From assembly GCA_022426245.1 (NCBI GenBank), contig JAKMDW010000038.1, positions 1 through 48,883 of the forward strand: 48,883 nucleotides of DNA, read 5' to 3'. Position 1 is the stretch's first letter. Each line of letters begins with the position of its first letter. Shown piece by piece: positions 26,397-35,380 of this stretch. The notes beneath the pieces were generated by a model. The model was not told where the DNA came from and ran no database searches. It was given only the letters and a program-made list of their open reading frames with translations. The DNA comes from Alphaproteobacteria bacterium (GTDB lineage: Bacteria; Pseudomonadota; Alphaproteobacteria; RS24). The position numbers were made by a program, and so were the translations under genes.

Positions 26397-28076
26397 ATGC
26401 CGGAAAGCAATAGTCAGCTCGATATTGTCTACCGCATGATGTCGGCTTTTGCGTCAAGCTCTGACATGGCTCAAACGCTCTATGAGGGGCTTGATTATAT
26501 TCGCGCAGAAATCGGTGCCGAGGCGGCGAGTTTTTTTGTTCTGCAGGAAGACGGGAATAAACTGCGCTGCGAAGCATGTATTGGCCCGGCCGATATTACC
26601 GGCCTTGAAATACCCGCCGATCAGGGCATTGTCGGCGCGGTAACCCAAAGCGACGAAATGCGTTATGTGCGCGACACTGTCGACGACCCGGACTTTACCG
26701 GCGCGGTTGATGCCAAAACCGGGTTTGAAACAAAATCCATGATTTGCGTGCCGGTCTCAGGCCATGGCAAACGCTTTGGCGCGCTACAATTGATTAACCG
26801 CAGCGATGGCGCATTATTCAGCGATGATGATGCCGCATTGGTTTCGGTTTACGGCAAAAGCGCCGCATTGGCTTTAGCCAATTCGCAAATGGCCACGCGC
26901 ATGATCGAGGCTGATAATTTTCAGCGTGATTTACGTATGGCCTCGCGGGTGCAGGAGAGCTTATTTCCAAGCGCCGATTTTGACTTTATTCACGGTGTCA
27001 ATGTGCCGAAAAAAGGCGTCTCCGGCGACCTTTATGACTATGTGGAGCGCGACGGGAAATTTTATTTCTGCATGGCTGATGTTTCCGGCAAGGGCACCGA
27101 TGCGGCATTGGTGATGGCCAAAACGCATAGCCTGTTTCGCACGATCAGCCGCAATAATCCGGCGGTTAATGATTTGGCAGCGCGCGTTAATGCTGAGCTT
27201 GTGGAAACCGCCTTTAACGGCATGTTCGTCACCGCCATTATCGGCTGCTACGAACCCGAAAGCGGCGCCATGCAATGCTGCAATGCCGGTCACGAGCCGG
27301 GGCTGATTGTCGATACAACAGGCAGGTTCTCCTATGTCGAAGCCAGCCTGCAACCGCTCGGCATTCTTGATTTCGAAGCCGCAGATATTAGCGTTGAACA
27401 TCACGACCTCAGTTCGGCGCGGTTGTTTTGCTATTCCGACGGCATTACCGAAGCCGAGATTAACGGCACCATGTTGGGCGCGGCCAAGCTGGCAGCAATC
27501 CTATCGGAGCAAATGGGTTTCGCCATTGCCGACCAAATTATCCATACGGTCGATGTGGTCCGCCAAAAAGCCGATCGCCTATCAGATGATTTGACCCTAT
27601 TGGGACTTGGCTGTGCACCGCGCAAGCAAATCGCAAGCGGCTTGCAAGCCGGTATTGTCGAACCGGCACTCTCCGGTGAACAATTTCTGTTCAACATCTC
27701 GATCACCAATGAAGTGCCGGAACTGCGTCGCCTGCGCCGCGAAATAGAGAAACAGTTGGGCGCAACACAGGCGCATGGCATTGCGGTGAATGTTTGCCTC
27801 GCCGTTGATGAGGCGACACAGAATATTATTCGCCACGCCTTCCCCGAAAATATGAGCGGGCGGATTGAGGTTGGCGGCTATATTGCGGCGCAAAAACTGC
27901 ATGTCAGCATCACCGACACGGCACCACTCATTGACCTCGATAGGGTGAAGCCCCGCGATCTTGAAGATATTCGTGAGGGCGGTCTCGGCACGCATTTAAT
28001 TCAAGAAATTACGGAGAAAGCGCGGTGGTGGCATGATGGGGACCGCAATCGCCTTGATTTGACCTTCGCGCTTTAG
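26397..28076 (+). CDS. GAF-PP2C (SpoIIE/RsbU)-HATPase (RsbW-like) partner-switch regulator
   Basis: 559 residues combining three modules. A GAF sensor (about 10-165, IVGAVTQSDEM ... FGALQLINRS) is followed by a SpoIIE-type phosphatase (about 180-405) with GDLYDY, ADVSGKGTDAAL, YSDGITEAEI and DDLTLLGL, so its metal aspartates are intact. An RsbW-like kinase fold (about 425-559) has the N-box DEATQNIIRHAF and the G-box GGLGTHLIQE. In the usual DxG ATP-lid motif the glycine is Ala (ITDTAPL), which may weaken kinase activity. The ATG at 26397 is chosen; the open frame upstream is only a shadow of the STAS gene tail. It probably sets the phosphorylation of the upstream STAS protein. Confidence 0.88.
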   Translation: MPESNSQLDIVYRMMSAFASSSDMAQTLYEGLDYIRAEIGAEAASFFVLQEDGNKLRCEACIGPADITGLEIPADQGIVGAVTQSDEMRYVRDTVDDPDFTGAVDAKTGFETKSMICVPVSGHGKRFGALQLINRSDGALFSDDDAALVSVYGKSAALALANSQMATRMIEADNFQRDLRMASRVQESLFPSADFDFIHGVNVPKKGVSGDLYDYVERDGKFYFCMADVSGKGTDAALVMAKTHSLFRTISRNNPAVNDLAARVNAELVETAFNGMFVTAIIGCYEPESGAMQCCNAGHEPGLIVDTTGRFSYVEASLQPLGILDFEAADISVEHHDLSSARLFCYSDGITEAEINGTMLGAAKLAAILSEQMGFAIADQIIHTVDVVRQKADRLSDDLTLLGLGCAPRKQIASGLQAGIVEPALSGEQFLFNISITNEVPELRRLRREIEKQLGATQAHGIAVNVCLAVDEATQNIIRHAFPENMSGRIEVGGYIAAQKLHVSITDTAPLIDLDRVKPRDLEDIREGGLGTHLIQEITEKARWWHDGDRNRLDLTFAL

Positions 28077-28086
28077 CCCTCGGCCA

Positions 28087-30066
28087 TCATGTCATATTGC
28101 GCCGCGCCGCTCTGATGAGGCGCAAACGCATTTTCAATTCATCCCGCGCCTTCGCCGCTGCATTGGCTTCGGGCGGCGCGCCATAGCTAAGGCGGCAAAA
28201 CAGGTCGGCAAATTGCTCCACCGGCTCAGCCAATAAAGGCGTCGCCCTCGCCCATCGCCGCGCAAAACTCATACGCCCCTCATAGGCCGCACGCGCCAGC
28301 CCGTCTTTGCTCGCCAAAGCCAGAAATTGCTGATCCAAGCGCACCATCGGGTCGCGACGCACCCACCAGCGCCACAAAAACAGCGGCACGATAAATGCCA
28401 AACTGGCGACTAGCCAAAAACTGACAAAAGAAATAAGTCGTCCCAACACGGTGCCGGATAATAATTCGCGGCGTGCCGCTTCATCATAAAGCACAATGTC
28501 GCTGTTCAAGCGCACAACAAAAGCGTCAACGCGCTGCAAGCCGCGCTGCATGACACCGCGCCAACCCGGCAATGTCTCAACACTTACGCCTTCTAATTGC
28601 CGCGCGCGAAAGCGACCCACCGCGCTTGGCACAACTTGTGTCGGGTCAAGGCGCAGCCATTCGCCCGGCTCGATTTCAGCTTCAACCCAAGCATGCGCAT
28701 CGGATTGGCGAATACGGTAATATTGCCCAAAGCCGTTCCACTCGCCGCCGTGATAACCGACAACGACATGCGCCGGAATGCCCGCCGCGCGCAACGCCGT
28801 CGCCATGGCCATGGCGTAATGGCTGCAATAGCCATTTTTCGTGTCAAAAAAGAAGCTGTCCAAACGCCCCGACGGCACCCCGTCGAGCGTTTCGGGCCGC
28901 AATGTATATTGATATTCCCCCGAGGCGAAATGCGCCAAAAGGCGATCGATAAAGACCTGACGCGACCCCGCTTGTGCAAAATTTTCACGCGCCCATGCGG
29001 CCAATTTTGGCTGCCCCGAAATCTGCAAGCTGACCGGCACATTGGCGCGATATGGGTCATCAAGACTTGAGGTCACCAGCACTTGCTGGTCAAGCACACT
29101 GGTTCTGGTGCGCTTCACATATTCGCCATAGCGATTAAGCCGCGCATTATCGTCAATACGCGCCGCCAGCGCGATGCCCAAAACCGGATGCCAATCGGGG
29201 GCTTGGCGTGCATGACGAATACCGTAACGCAGGGTCTCATCAACCTGCCCCAATCTTTTATCAAAAGGCAGCGCTCCGATTTGTGCATCGCGGCGCGGGT
29301 CGCGCGACCAGCTTGCGCCGTCCATCAGCCCCAACACATGAACCCGCCAATACAGGTCTTTTTGCGCTAGCGGCTTGTCGACAAAAGCACGAAACGCATC
29401 GTCGCCGTTCAGTATCACGTTGGAAAAACGCCCCATATCGAGGCGGTCGCCGACGCCACTTGTGGCTTGCGGCGCAACCAGCCCCGGGATCGCCGCCGGA
29501 TTTATGCGCGGCATCAAAATAAAGGCGGCAATGGCAAAGAACAAAGAACCTGACAGCGCCACTACGATCGGCAATAAGCGAATGCGTAATCCCGATAGCG
29601 GCATGTCGTTAATGCGCAGCGTGTAAACCCCGGCGTAAAAAATAACCGCCACCAGCAGCAATAAAAACACGAACACATTAGTTGATAACACCATGACACA
29701 TAGCGCCGGAAAAATGACGCCGATAAGATTAAACGCGCCCGGGCGACCGTCTTCCATAACTTGTTCGCAAACCGACAGCACCAATACCACCAGCATGAAA
29801 TAAGGGGCTTGCGGCGGTTGCGTCAATTGCGCCAACAAGGCGAGCATGGCCGGTATCAGCACCAATAAAAGCGCCGTGCGCCACCAGCGCCGCGGCATCA
29901 GCGCAACCGGCCACATGAGCAACCATAAAAAGAAAGCGCGTATATCGGTGAACAACGCCATCATGAGCGCTACCGGCGCAGCCGCCAGTGCCAGCAGCAG
30001 CGCGGTTAATTGCGCCTTTGCCGAGCCGGGCAAAAAACCAACCCTATTTTGTCCGCGCCAAAGCAT
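28087..30066 (-). CDS. TgpA-like transglutaminase-core membrane protein (DUF3488)
   Basis: 659 residues from the ATG at 30066, which has GGGAGAAA upstream (a GTG at 30114 is also in frame). The N-terminal third has about six membrane helices. A periplasmic transglutaminase-like domain follows with the Cys-His-Asp triad in NGYCSHYAMAMATALR, AHAWVEAEI and RLDPT. One more membrane helix sits near residue 560, and a cytosolic tail ends the protein. The family includes Pseudomonas TgpA; its substrates remain poorly known. It overlaps the DUF58 gene by 23 bp. The MoxR-DUF58-TgpA order is a common conserved operon of unknown physiological role. Confidence 0.9.
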   Translation of the reverse strand: MLWRGQNRVGFLPGSAKAQLTALLLALAAAPVALMMALFTDIRAFFLWLLMWPVALMPRRWWRTALLLVLIPAMLALLAQLTQPPQAPYFMLVVLVLSVCEQVMEDGRPGAFNLIGVIFPALCVMVLSTNVFVFLLLLVAVIFYAGVYTLRINDMPLSGLRIRLLPIVVALSGSLFFAIAAFILMPRINPAAIPGLVAPQATSGVGDRLDMGRFSNVILNGDDAFRAFVDKPLAQKDLYWRVHVLGLMDGASWSRDPRRDAQIGALPFDKRLGQVDETLRYGIRHARQAPDWHPVLGIALAARIDDNARLNRYGEYVKRTRTSVLDQQVLVTSSLDDPYRANVPVSLQISGQPKLAAWARENFAQAGSRQVFIDRLLAHFASGEYQYTLRPETLDGVPSGRLDSFFFDTKNGYCSHYAMAMATALRAAGIPAHVVVGYHGGEWNGFGQYYRIRQSDAHAWVEAEIEPGEWLRLDPTQVVPSAVGRFRARQLEGVSVETLPGWRGVMQRGLQRVDAFVVRLNSDIVLYDEAARRELLSGTVLGRLISFVSFWLVASLAFIVPLFLWRWWVRRDPMVRLDQQFLALASKDGLARAAYEGRMSFARRWARATPLLAEPVEQFADLFCRLSYGAPPEANAAAKARDELKMRLRLIRAARRNMT

Positions 30067-31015
30067 AGAAAGCTTTCTCCCGCGCCGGTTTGTCGTAAAT
30101 CTGATAATCCGCACCCAGCAGGGTCATGCGTGCCGGTGCGCCAATGCGTTCAGCGACCGCCAATCCGCCCGATAAATAAGACAGGCCGGTTTCCAGATCG
30201 CCCTTTGGCTGGCGCAATATAATCTCGCCTTGCGTGTCCAGACCATGATCGCGCACCATCGTCTCGCGCGTCGCGGCATAACGCTTCCAGTCAATCCGCG
30301 CCGGCGGGTCGGACGCGCTATAATCGCGCAAATCGCCCAACTCATCGGCAAAATTATTTTGCTGGCGTTTTTTTTCAGCGGCCTGCGCCACAAGTGCCGG
30401 ATTGCCACGCGGATAGGCTTGCGCGGGCTGTTGTGCAGGCATCGGCGCGACCACAATATCGCCCGGCGGGCGCAGCCAACTCCAGGCCCGTGCGATGCCG
30501 AAAGGAAAGAGTGTTTCGACTTTGAGCGGCGGCACCTGATAAACCCCGCGCGCCAAAGCCCCGACCGGCACAAGAATGCTCGTCGCGCCATTGGATAAAT
30601 CGAGCGGCATATCACCCATCGGGCCGGATAATTTCAGATTAAAAGCAGGCTGGTCTTTGCGCAGCGCAAGGCGAATATGCTGCACGCCATCAGCAAAATA
30701 ATAAGGTTCGAGATGAATATCGACACGCAGCCCTTGAATGTTGCGCACACTGGCAATCAGCGACAGCATGAAAACCAGAAACAGAAAAATTACCCCAAGC
30801 AAGATAAAATTATTCTGCACCTTATAGCCCATGGCGAAACTGGCCAGCACCAGAAATCCGGCATAAAGGCCATAGCGATTGGGCAGGATAAAAATTTGAC
30901 TTTGCTTTATCAGCCATGTGCCGCCCGTCCATTTGCGCCGACGCATGCTGAGGCGCCGTGTCAGGCGCTCTGAGAATGACAGCGATTTTTTGTTGTGTGA
31001 TGCAGCACCCGACAT
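30044..31015 (-). CDS. DUF58-domain membrane protein
   Basis: 323 residues. Two adjacent membrane helices lie near residues 45-90 (YGLYAGFLVLASFAMG, ILLGVIFLFLVFMLSLIA), followed by a soluble domain. The DUF58 signature appears as DLRDYSASDPPARIDWKRYA (about residues 225-244). DUF58 proteins are usually paired with MoxR ATPases and are thought to be their targets or adaptors. Here the gene lies 27 bp after the MoxR gene and overlaps the transglutaminase gene. There is no visible VWA MIDAS motif. Confidence 0.9.
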   Translation of the reverse strand: MSGAASHNKKSLSFSERLTRRLSMRRRKWTGGTWLIKQSQIFILPNRYGLYAGFLVLASFAMGYKVQNNFILLGVIFLFLVFMLSLIASVRNIQGLRVDIHLEPYYFADGVQHIRLALRKDQPAFNLKLSGPMGDMPLDLSNGATSILVPVGALARGVYQVPPLKVETLFPFGIARAWSWLRPPGDIVVAPMPAQQPAQAYPRGNPALVAQAAEKKRQQNNFADELGDLRDYSASDPPARIDWKRYAATRETMVRDHGLDTQGEIILRQPKGDLETGLSYLSGGLAVAERIGAPARMTLLGADYQIYDKPAREKAFYALARTK

Positions 31016-31042
31016 GACGACACTGTTTGCCCCTCTTTGCCC

Positions 31043-31996
31043 TTAAGGCACCTCGACTTGTTGCAGAATATCTTGCAATAGGGCGCTGCTGGCACCGGTG
31101 TCAGTATTGGTAATTGGCCCCAGACGATGCTGCAAAGCCGGCGCAAATACCGCCTGCACATCCTCAGGCTGGCAATAATCGCGCCCGTCAATCATCGCAT
31201 GCGCCTGCGCCAGACCTTTAACCTGTATCAGCGCGCGCACCGATAAATTGGGCAGGCTTGCCGCACGCAACCGCGCCGCAAGATTTTGCAAATAGCCGAT
31301 AACCGCATCACTGAAAGTAATTTGCGCGCAATGACGGCGCAAAATGTTGAAGTCACCGGCAGCTAAAACCGGCGTGCCCTGCTCAAAATTTTCTGCGCCC
31401 GATATGGCGTCGCGCAAAATATCCGTCTCCACGGCATTGGAGGGCAGACCGAGGCTGAAAGAAACGGAAAACCGGTCAAGCTGGCTTTCCGGCAAAGGCG
31501 ATACACCGATTTGTTCGGTTGGGTTTTGCGTCGCAATAACGATAAACGGGTCGGGCAAAATATAGCTCGAGCCGTCAACCGTCACTTGCCGCTCAGCCAT
31601 CGCCTCCAGCAAAGCCGACTGACTTTTGGACGGCGCCCGATTTAATTCATCCGCCAATAAAAGCTGGGTGAAGACCGGCCCTTGCCGAAAGTCAAAATCG
31701 CCGCTTTTCGGGTCGAATATATTGACCCCGACAATATCCGAAGGCGTTGTGTCATTGGTGCATTGCAAGCGGCTCCAATCGAGCTGTAAATGATGCCCCA
31801 AGGCCCGTGCCAAGCTGGTTTTGCCCATCCCCGGCGTATCCTCAATCAGCAAATGCCCGCCCGACAGCATCGCCGCAAGCGCCAAACGCACCTGTTCTTC
31901 TTTATCCCGCACCGTGACCAAAACGGCGGATACGACATCGGCCAGACATGCAAGGTCCGGCGCGCCCTCAATGGGCTTTTCTTCAGCAGCACTCAT
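31043..31996 (-). CDS. MoxR-family AAA+ ATPase
   Basis: 317 residues from the ATG at 31996; the frame continues to 32059 but that extension is hydrophobic and unlike the family. Walker A is EDTPGMGKTSLARAL, Walker B is LLADELNRAPSKSQ, sensor 1 is IATQNPTEQ, and the arginine-finger region ESQLDRFSV is present. MoxR proteins act as chaperone-like ATPases in maturation of membrane or metal-dependent complexes. First gene of the MoxR-DUF58-TgpA operon. Confidence 0.93.
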   Translation of the reverse strand: MSAAEEKPIEGAPDLACLADVVSAVLVTVRDKEEQVRLALAAMLSGGHLLIEDTPGMGKTSLARALGHHLQLDWSRLQCTNDTTPSDIVGVNIFDPKSGDFDFRQGPVFTQLLLADELNRAPSKSQSALLEAMAERQVTVDGSSYILPDPFIVIATQNPTEQIGVSPLPESQLDRFSVSFSLGLPSNAVETDILRDAISGAENFEQGTPVLAAGDFNILRRHCAQITFSDAVIGYLQNLAARLRAASLPNLSVRALIQVKGLAQAHAMIDGRDYCQPEDVQAVFAPALQHRLGPITNTDTGASSALLQDILQQVEVP

Positions 31997-32096
31997 AACC
32001 AACTCACAACTAAAAACTTTAGCCACAATATAGGCTAAACAAGCAAAAACCATAATCAAACTTGCTTTTTTTTGCCTGATAACCCAATTTCGGCCT

Positions 32097-32339
32097 ATGA
32101 GTGAGAGTGATTTTGCACCAACTGTTGCACCTACGCCAATCGTCCATTGCCGTCATTGTCGGTTTTGGGACGCGCATATGATTGCCCGCCCAACCCGCAC
32201 GCCGGAGGGCCTATGTCGGCGTAAAGCCCCTGCCCCCGCCATGCTGGCCGATGAAGCGGACACCGGCACAAGCTGGCCGAAGACTTTTGAAGATGATTGG
32301 TGCGGCGATGGCGAGCCGAATGAAGCGACAGGTTTTTAG
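32097..32339 (+). CDS. Small cysteine-rich protein (putative zinc-binding)
   Basis: 80-residue hypothetical protein with a conserved-looking cysteine arrangement: CRHC near residue 18, CRRKAPAP near residue 41 and DDWCGDGE near residue 68, with WPKTFEDDW between. The spacing CxxC ... C ... C with WP-T and DWCG recalls a small family seen in alphaproteobacteria, which I cannot name. It overlaps the 3' end of the convergent pilC gene by 4 bp. Codon use and the composition of the frame look coding. Function unknown. Confidence 0.65.
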   Translation: MSESDFAPTVAPTPIVHCRHCRFWDAHMIARPTRTPEGLCRRKAPAPAMLADEADTGTSWPKTFEDDWCGDGEPNEATGF

Positions 32340-33568
32340 CCGCCTGCCAAATCACCGGCTGAGAAGATGGGCAGATAAAGCGCCACAACCATCATACCGA
32401 TAAGGCCGCCGACAAACACAATCATCACCGGTTCGATGACGGTTGAGAGACCCTCAACCAGCGCGTCGAATTCTTCTTCATAATAATTGGCAATCGAGTT
32501 CAGCATTTCTTCCATATTACCCGTGCGTTCACCGACAGCGATAAGCTGCGACAGCTCAACCGGAAATACTTTTTCCTTGGCAAATAATGAAGACAGCTCA
32601 GCACCCGTCATGACATCGCGTTTCACACGGTCGAAAGCGTTCATGAATAAAGTATTGGTGGTGACAGTGGAGGCGACCGTCAGGGTTTCCAACACGCTGA
32701 CACCGGCGGCAAATAAATTGGCCATAAGCAATGAGGAGCGCGCCACCACCGCCATCATGATAATGCCGCCGAAAAGCGGCAGTTTCAGCAACAGCATGTG
32801 CCATAAATAACGATAAGGGTGCACATATTTGGTCATCAGGCTGTGAAATGTAATCGTGCCGAAAACCACCGCAAACACGCCCAGCACATTGCGAATATCG
32901 GCAATCCATTCGCTGGCATCGACAATGGCTTGTGTCGGGCCGGGCAGCGCAATGCCCATTCCCTCATACATTTCTTGGAAAGTCGGCACCACATTGGTCA
33001 GCATGAACAGCGAAATACCCAGCGAGACGGTAATCAAGGTTACCGGATAGAACATGGCCGATTTGATACCGGCTTTAATCTTTTGCTGCTTTTCAAGAAT
33101 TTCCACCAGCTTGTCGATAAACTTATCGAGCATGCCCGATACTTCACCCGCCTCAATCATATTGCGATAAACATTGTCGAAATGGCGTTCATGCTCGCGA
33201 AATGCGGCCGAGAGTGGCTTACCGTCATTCAGGGTCGAAATCATTTGCTGCGTGACCCGTTTCATATTCGGATTTTTAGTTTGCCCCGCCACCATAACCA
33301 GCCCGTCCAAAATCGGCAGACCGGCGCGAATCATGGTGGATAGCTTTTTAGTGAACATGAGGATTTCTTTTGACGGTATCGACCCGAAAGGCCCCCAAGT
33401 GATTTGAATATCCAGCGCACCGGATTTCTTCTCTTTCACCTCTTTGATTTTTTTGACCCTGATGCGCTGCTGGCGCAAAGTGGAGCGCGCGCGCGCCATG
33501 CTATTGGCTTCGACTTGCCCTTTTACCTTTTTTTTGCCTTGTAAACCGGCATATGCATAAAACGTCAT
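32336..33568 (-). CDS. pilC: Type IV pilus inner-membrane platform protein PilC (GspF/MshG family)
   Basis: 410-residue polytopic platform protein that couples the assembly ATPases to pilin insertion. The N-terminal segment TFYAYAGLQGKKKVKGQVEA is typical. The two repeated GspF domains are visible as MFTKKLSTMIRAGLPILDGL (about residue 72) and, in the second half, ARSSLLMANLFAAGVSVLETL. Three membrane helices are apparent, with the last ending IVFVGGLIGMMVVALYLPIF. It lies 9 bp after pilB and is the last gene of the five-gene pilMN-pilO-LysM-pilB-pilC transcript. Confidence 0.94.
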   Translation of the reverse strand: MTFYAYAGLQGKKKVKGQVEANSMARARSTLRQQRIRVKKIKEVKEKKSGALDIQITWGPFGSIPSKEILMFTKKLSTMIRAGLPILDGLVMVAGQTKNPNMKRVTQQMISTLNDGKPLSAAFREHERHFDNVYRNMIEAGEVSGMLDKFIDKLVEILEKQQKIKAGIKSAMFYPVTLITVSLGISLFMLTNVVPTFQEMYEGMGIALPGPTQAIVDASEWIADIRNVLGVFAVVFGTITFHSLMTKYVHPYRYLWHMLLLKLPLFGGIIMMAVVARSSLLMANLFAAGVSVLETLTVASTVTTNTLFMNAFDRVKRDVMTGAELSSLFAKEKVFPVELSQLIAVGERTGNMEEMLNSIANYYEEEFDALVEGLSTVIEPVMIVFVGGLIGMMVVALYLPIFSAGDLAGG

Positions 33569-33577
33569 GACAAAACC

Positions 33578-35335
33578 TTAATTGACCACCAGCACACGGG
33601 TAAACTCTTCAAGACACAAGACGCCGTCTCTAATGTAATCGCGCCCGACCTCTTGCATCGTCATAAAATTATCAAGCCGCGCCGCTTCCAAAATTTCCGG
33701 GGCTTGCGCTTGCTTCAAAATCGTTTCTTCAACTTCGGGCGTGACCCGCAACACTTCGTAAATGCCCTGCCGGCCTTTATAACCCGTGCCTTCGCAACTC
33801 GCACAACCGCTGCCCTTGCGCGGCTGCATAGCTTGCACTTCTTCGGCGCTAAAGCCGATATATTCAAGCGCGGCGGGCGTCGCATTGTCATCAGGCACCA
33901 GACAATCAGGGCAATTTTTACGCGCCAAACGCTGCGCCACCACCAGCGATAAGGCGGCTGAAATCATGAAGCTCGGCACACCCATATTGAGCAGCCGCGA
34001 AATCGTCGAAATGGCATCATTGGTATGCAAAGTGGAGAGCAGCAAGTGGCCGGTAAGCGCTGCCTTCACGGCAATCTCAACCGTCTCTTGGTCGCGAATC
34101 TCACCCACCAGAATAACCTCAGGGTCTTGGCGCAAAAAGGCGCGCAAAATGGAGGAGAAGGAAAGGCCGATTTTCTCATTGGCCTGTGTCTGTCCCAAAC
34201 CCTCCAGATAATACTCCACCGGATCCTCGGCCGTCATAATATTGGTGCCGGGGTCGTTAATATATTGCAGCGCGCCATACAGCGTTGTGGTTTTGCCCGA
34301 CCCTGTCGGCCCGGTGACCAACACCATGCCCTGCGGCGCGGTAATGGCGCCGATGAGTTTTTCTAAATCCGCCTCTTTGAAGCCGATTTTCTCAATCGAC
34401 AGTGACGGGTCGCCTTTCAAAAGGCGGATGCAAATGCGCTCGCCATTTTTGCCCGGTAGCACGTTAAAGCGGGTATCAACATCCTCGCCATCAGGCGCTT
34501 TAAAGGTAATGGCACCGTCTTGCGGCAGACGTTTTTCAGCAATATCGCAATCGGCCAAAATTTTGAGGCGAGTAATGACGGCCAAATAATTGTGAAACAG
34601 GAAATCAGAAAACTGGTCTTGCGCTTGCAGCACGCCGTTAATACGAAATCTGATACGGGCGGTTTCGCGATAGGGTTCAATATGAATATCGCTGGTATCG
34701 GTCGTGACCGATTGCTCCAAAATATCATCGACGAATTTGATGACCACGGTCGGGTCGTCAATATCATAGGCGGAACGCCGCCGCGGCGTGGGACGCAGGG
34801 CCTCAGCGGCAGGGGCAGCGGCGACCTCCTCTTGCTTTTTCTGCCCCAAACTGGCTTGCACATCTTCATGCCCCATGCAGGCCGCGAACTCGCTGGGCTT
34901 GATGAGGAAGAACTCAACATTTTGATTGCTCAGCGCCTTAATCTGATTAGCCAAAGTGGCTTTGGTCGGGTCCACTGTCGCAACCCGCAAAAACCGCCCT
35001 TCGCGCGCAAATGGCAGAATATGCTCACGATCAATCATATCTTTGGACACCGAGGTCAGCGCGTCTTTGGCAACATCGCTGGGGGCGATATTTTTGCGCC
35101 GCAACGCATAAGCACGCGACAAAATATTGACCACTAATTCTTCTTCAACCGCTGCTGCCGGAGGCTTACTGGGGTCGTCCGGGTCGGGCTTGGCTTCCAT
35201 CAAAAGGGCCAGCGCACGCGATGAGCGCGATTCAGCCTGCACCATAATCTCGGTCATTTTAGCCTCATCGACCTGACCGCTGGCTTGGAGAATACGCAAA
35301 ACGCGATCCGCAACATCCTTTGTGTATTCAGTCAT
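33578..35335 (-). CDS. pilB: Type IV pilus assembly ATPase PilB (GspE/MshE family)
   Basis: 585-residue cytosolic hexameric ATPase powering pilus extension. The N-terminal MshEN/GspE-N region (residues 1-180) is followed by the N2 domain and the ATPase core. This has Walker A GPTGSGKTTTLYGAL, Asp box MTAEDPVEYYLEG, Walker B VILVGEIRDQETV and His box LLSTLHTNDA. The tetracysteine zinc site is intact as CPDC ... GCASC plus GTGYKGRQGIYEVL. It lies between the LysM protein and pilC genes on the same strand. Confidence 0.95.
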   Translation of the reverse strand: MTEYTKDVADRVLRILQASGQVDEAKMTEIMVQAESRSSRALALLMEAKPDPDDPSKPPAAAVEEELVVNILSRAYALRRKNIAPSDVAKDALTSVSKDMIDREHILPFAREGRFLRVATVDPTKATLANQIKALSNQNVEFFLIKPSEFAACMGHEDVQASLGQKKQEEVAAAPAAEALRPTPRRRSAYDIDDPTVVIKFVDDILEQSVTTDTSDIHIEPYRETARIRFRINGVLQAQDQFSDFLFHNYLAVITRLKILADCDIAEKRLPQDGAITFKAPDGEDVDTRFNVLPGKNGERICIRLLKGDPSLSIEKIGFKEADLEKLIGAITAPQGMVLVTGPTGSGKTTTLYGALQYINDPGTNIMTAEDPVEYYLEGLGQTQANEKIGLSFSSILRAFLRQDPEVILVGEIRDQETVEIAVKAALTGHLLLSTLHTNDAISTISRLLNMGVPSFMISAALSLVVAQRLARKNCPDCLVPDDNATPAALEYIGFSAEEVQAMQPRKGSGCASCEGTGYKGRQGIYEVLRVTPEVEETILKQAQAPEILEAARLDNFMTMQEVGRDYIRDGVLCLEEFTRVLVVN

Positions 35336-35380
35336 GCCCTAACGCCCTTAAACATATTTCCCGAAACTTGCCGCACCTGA

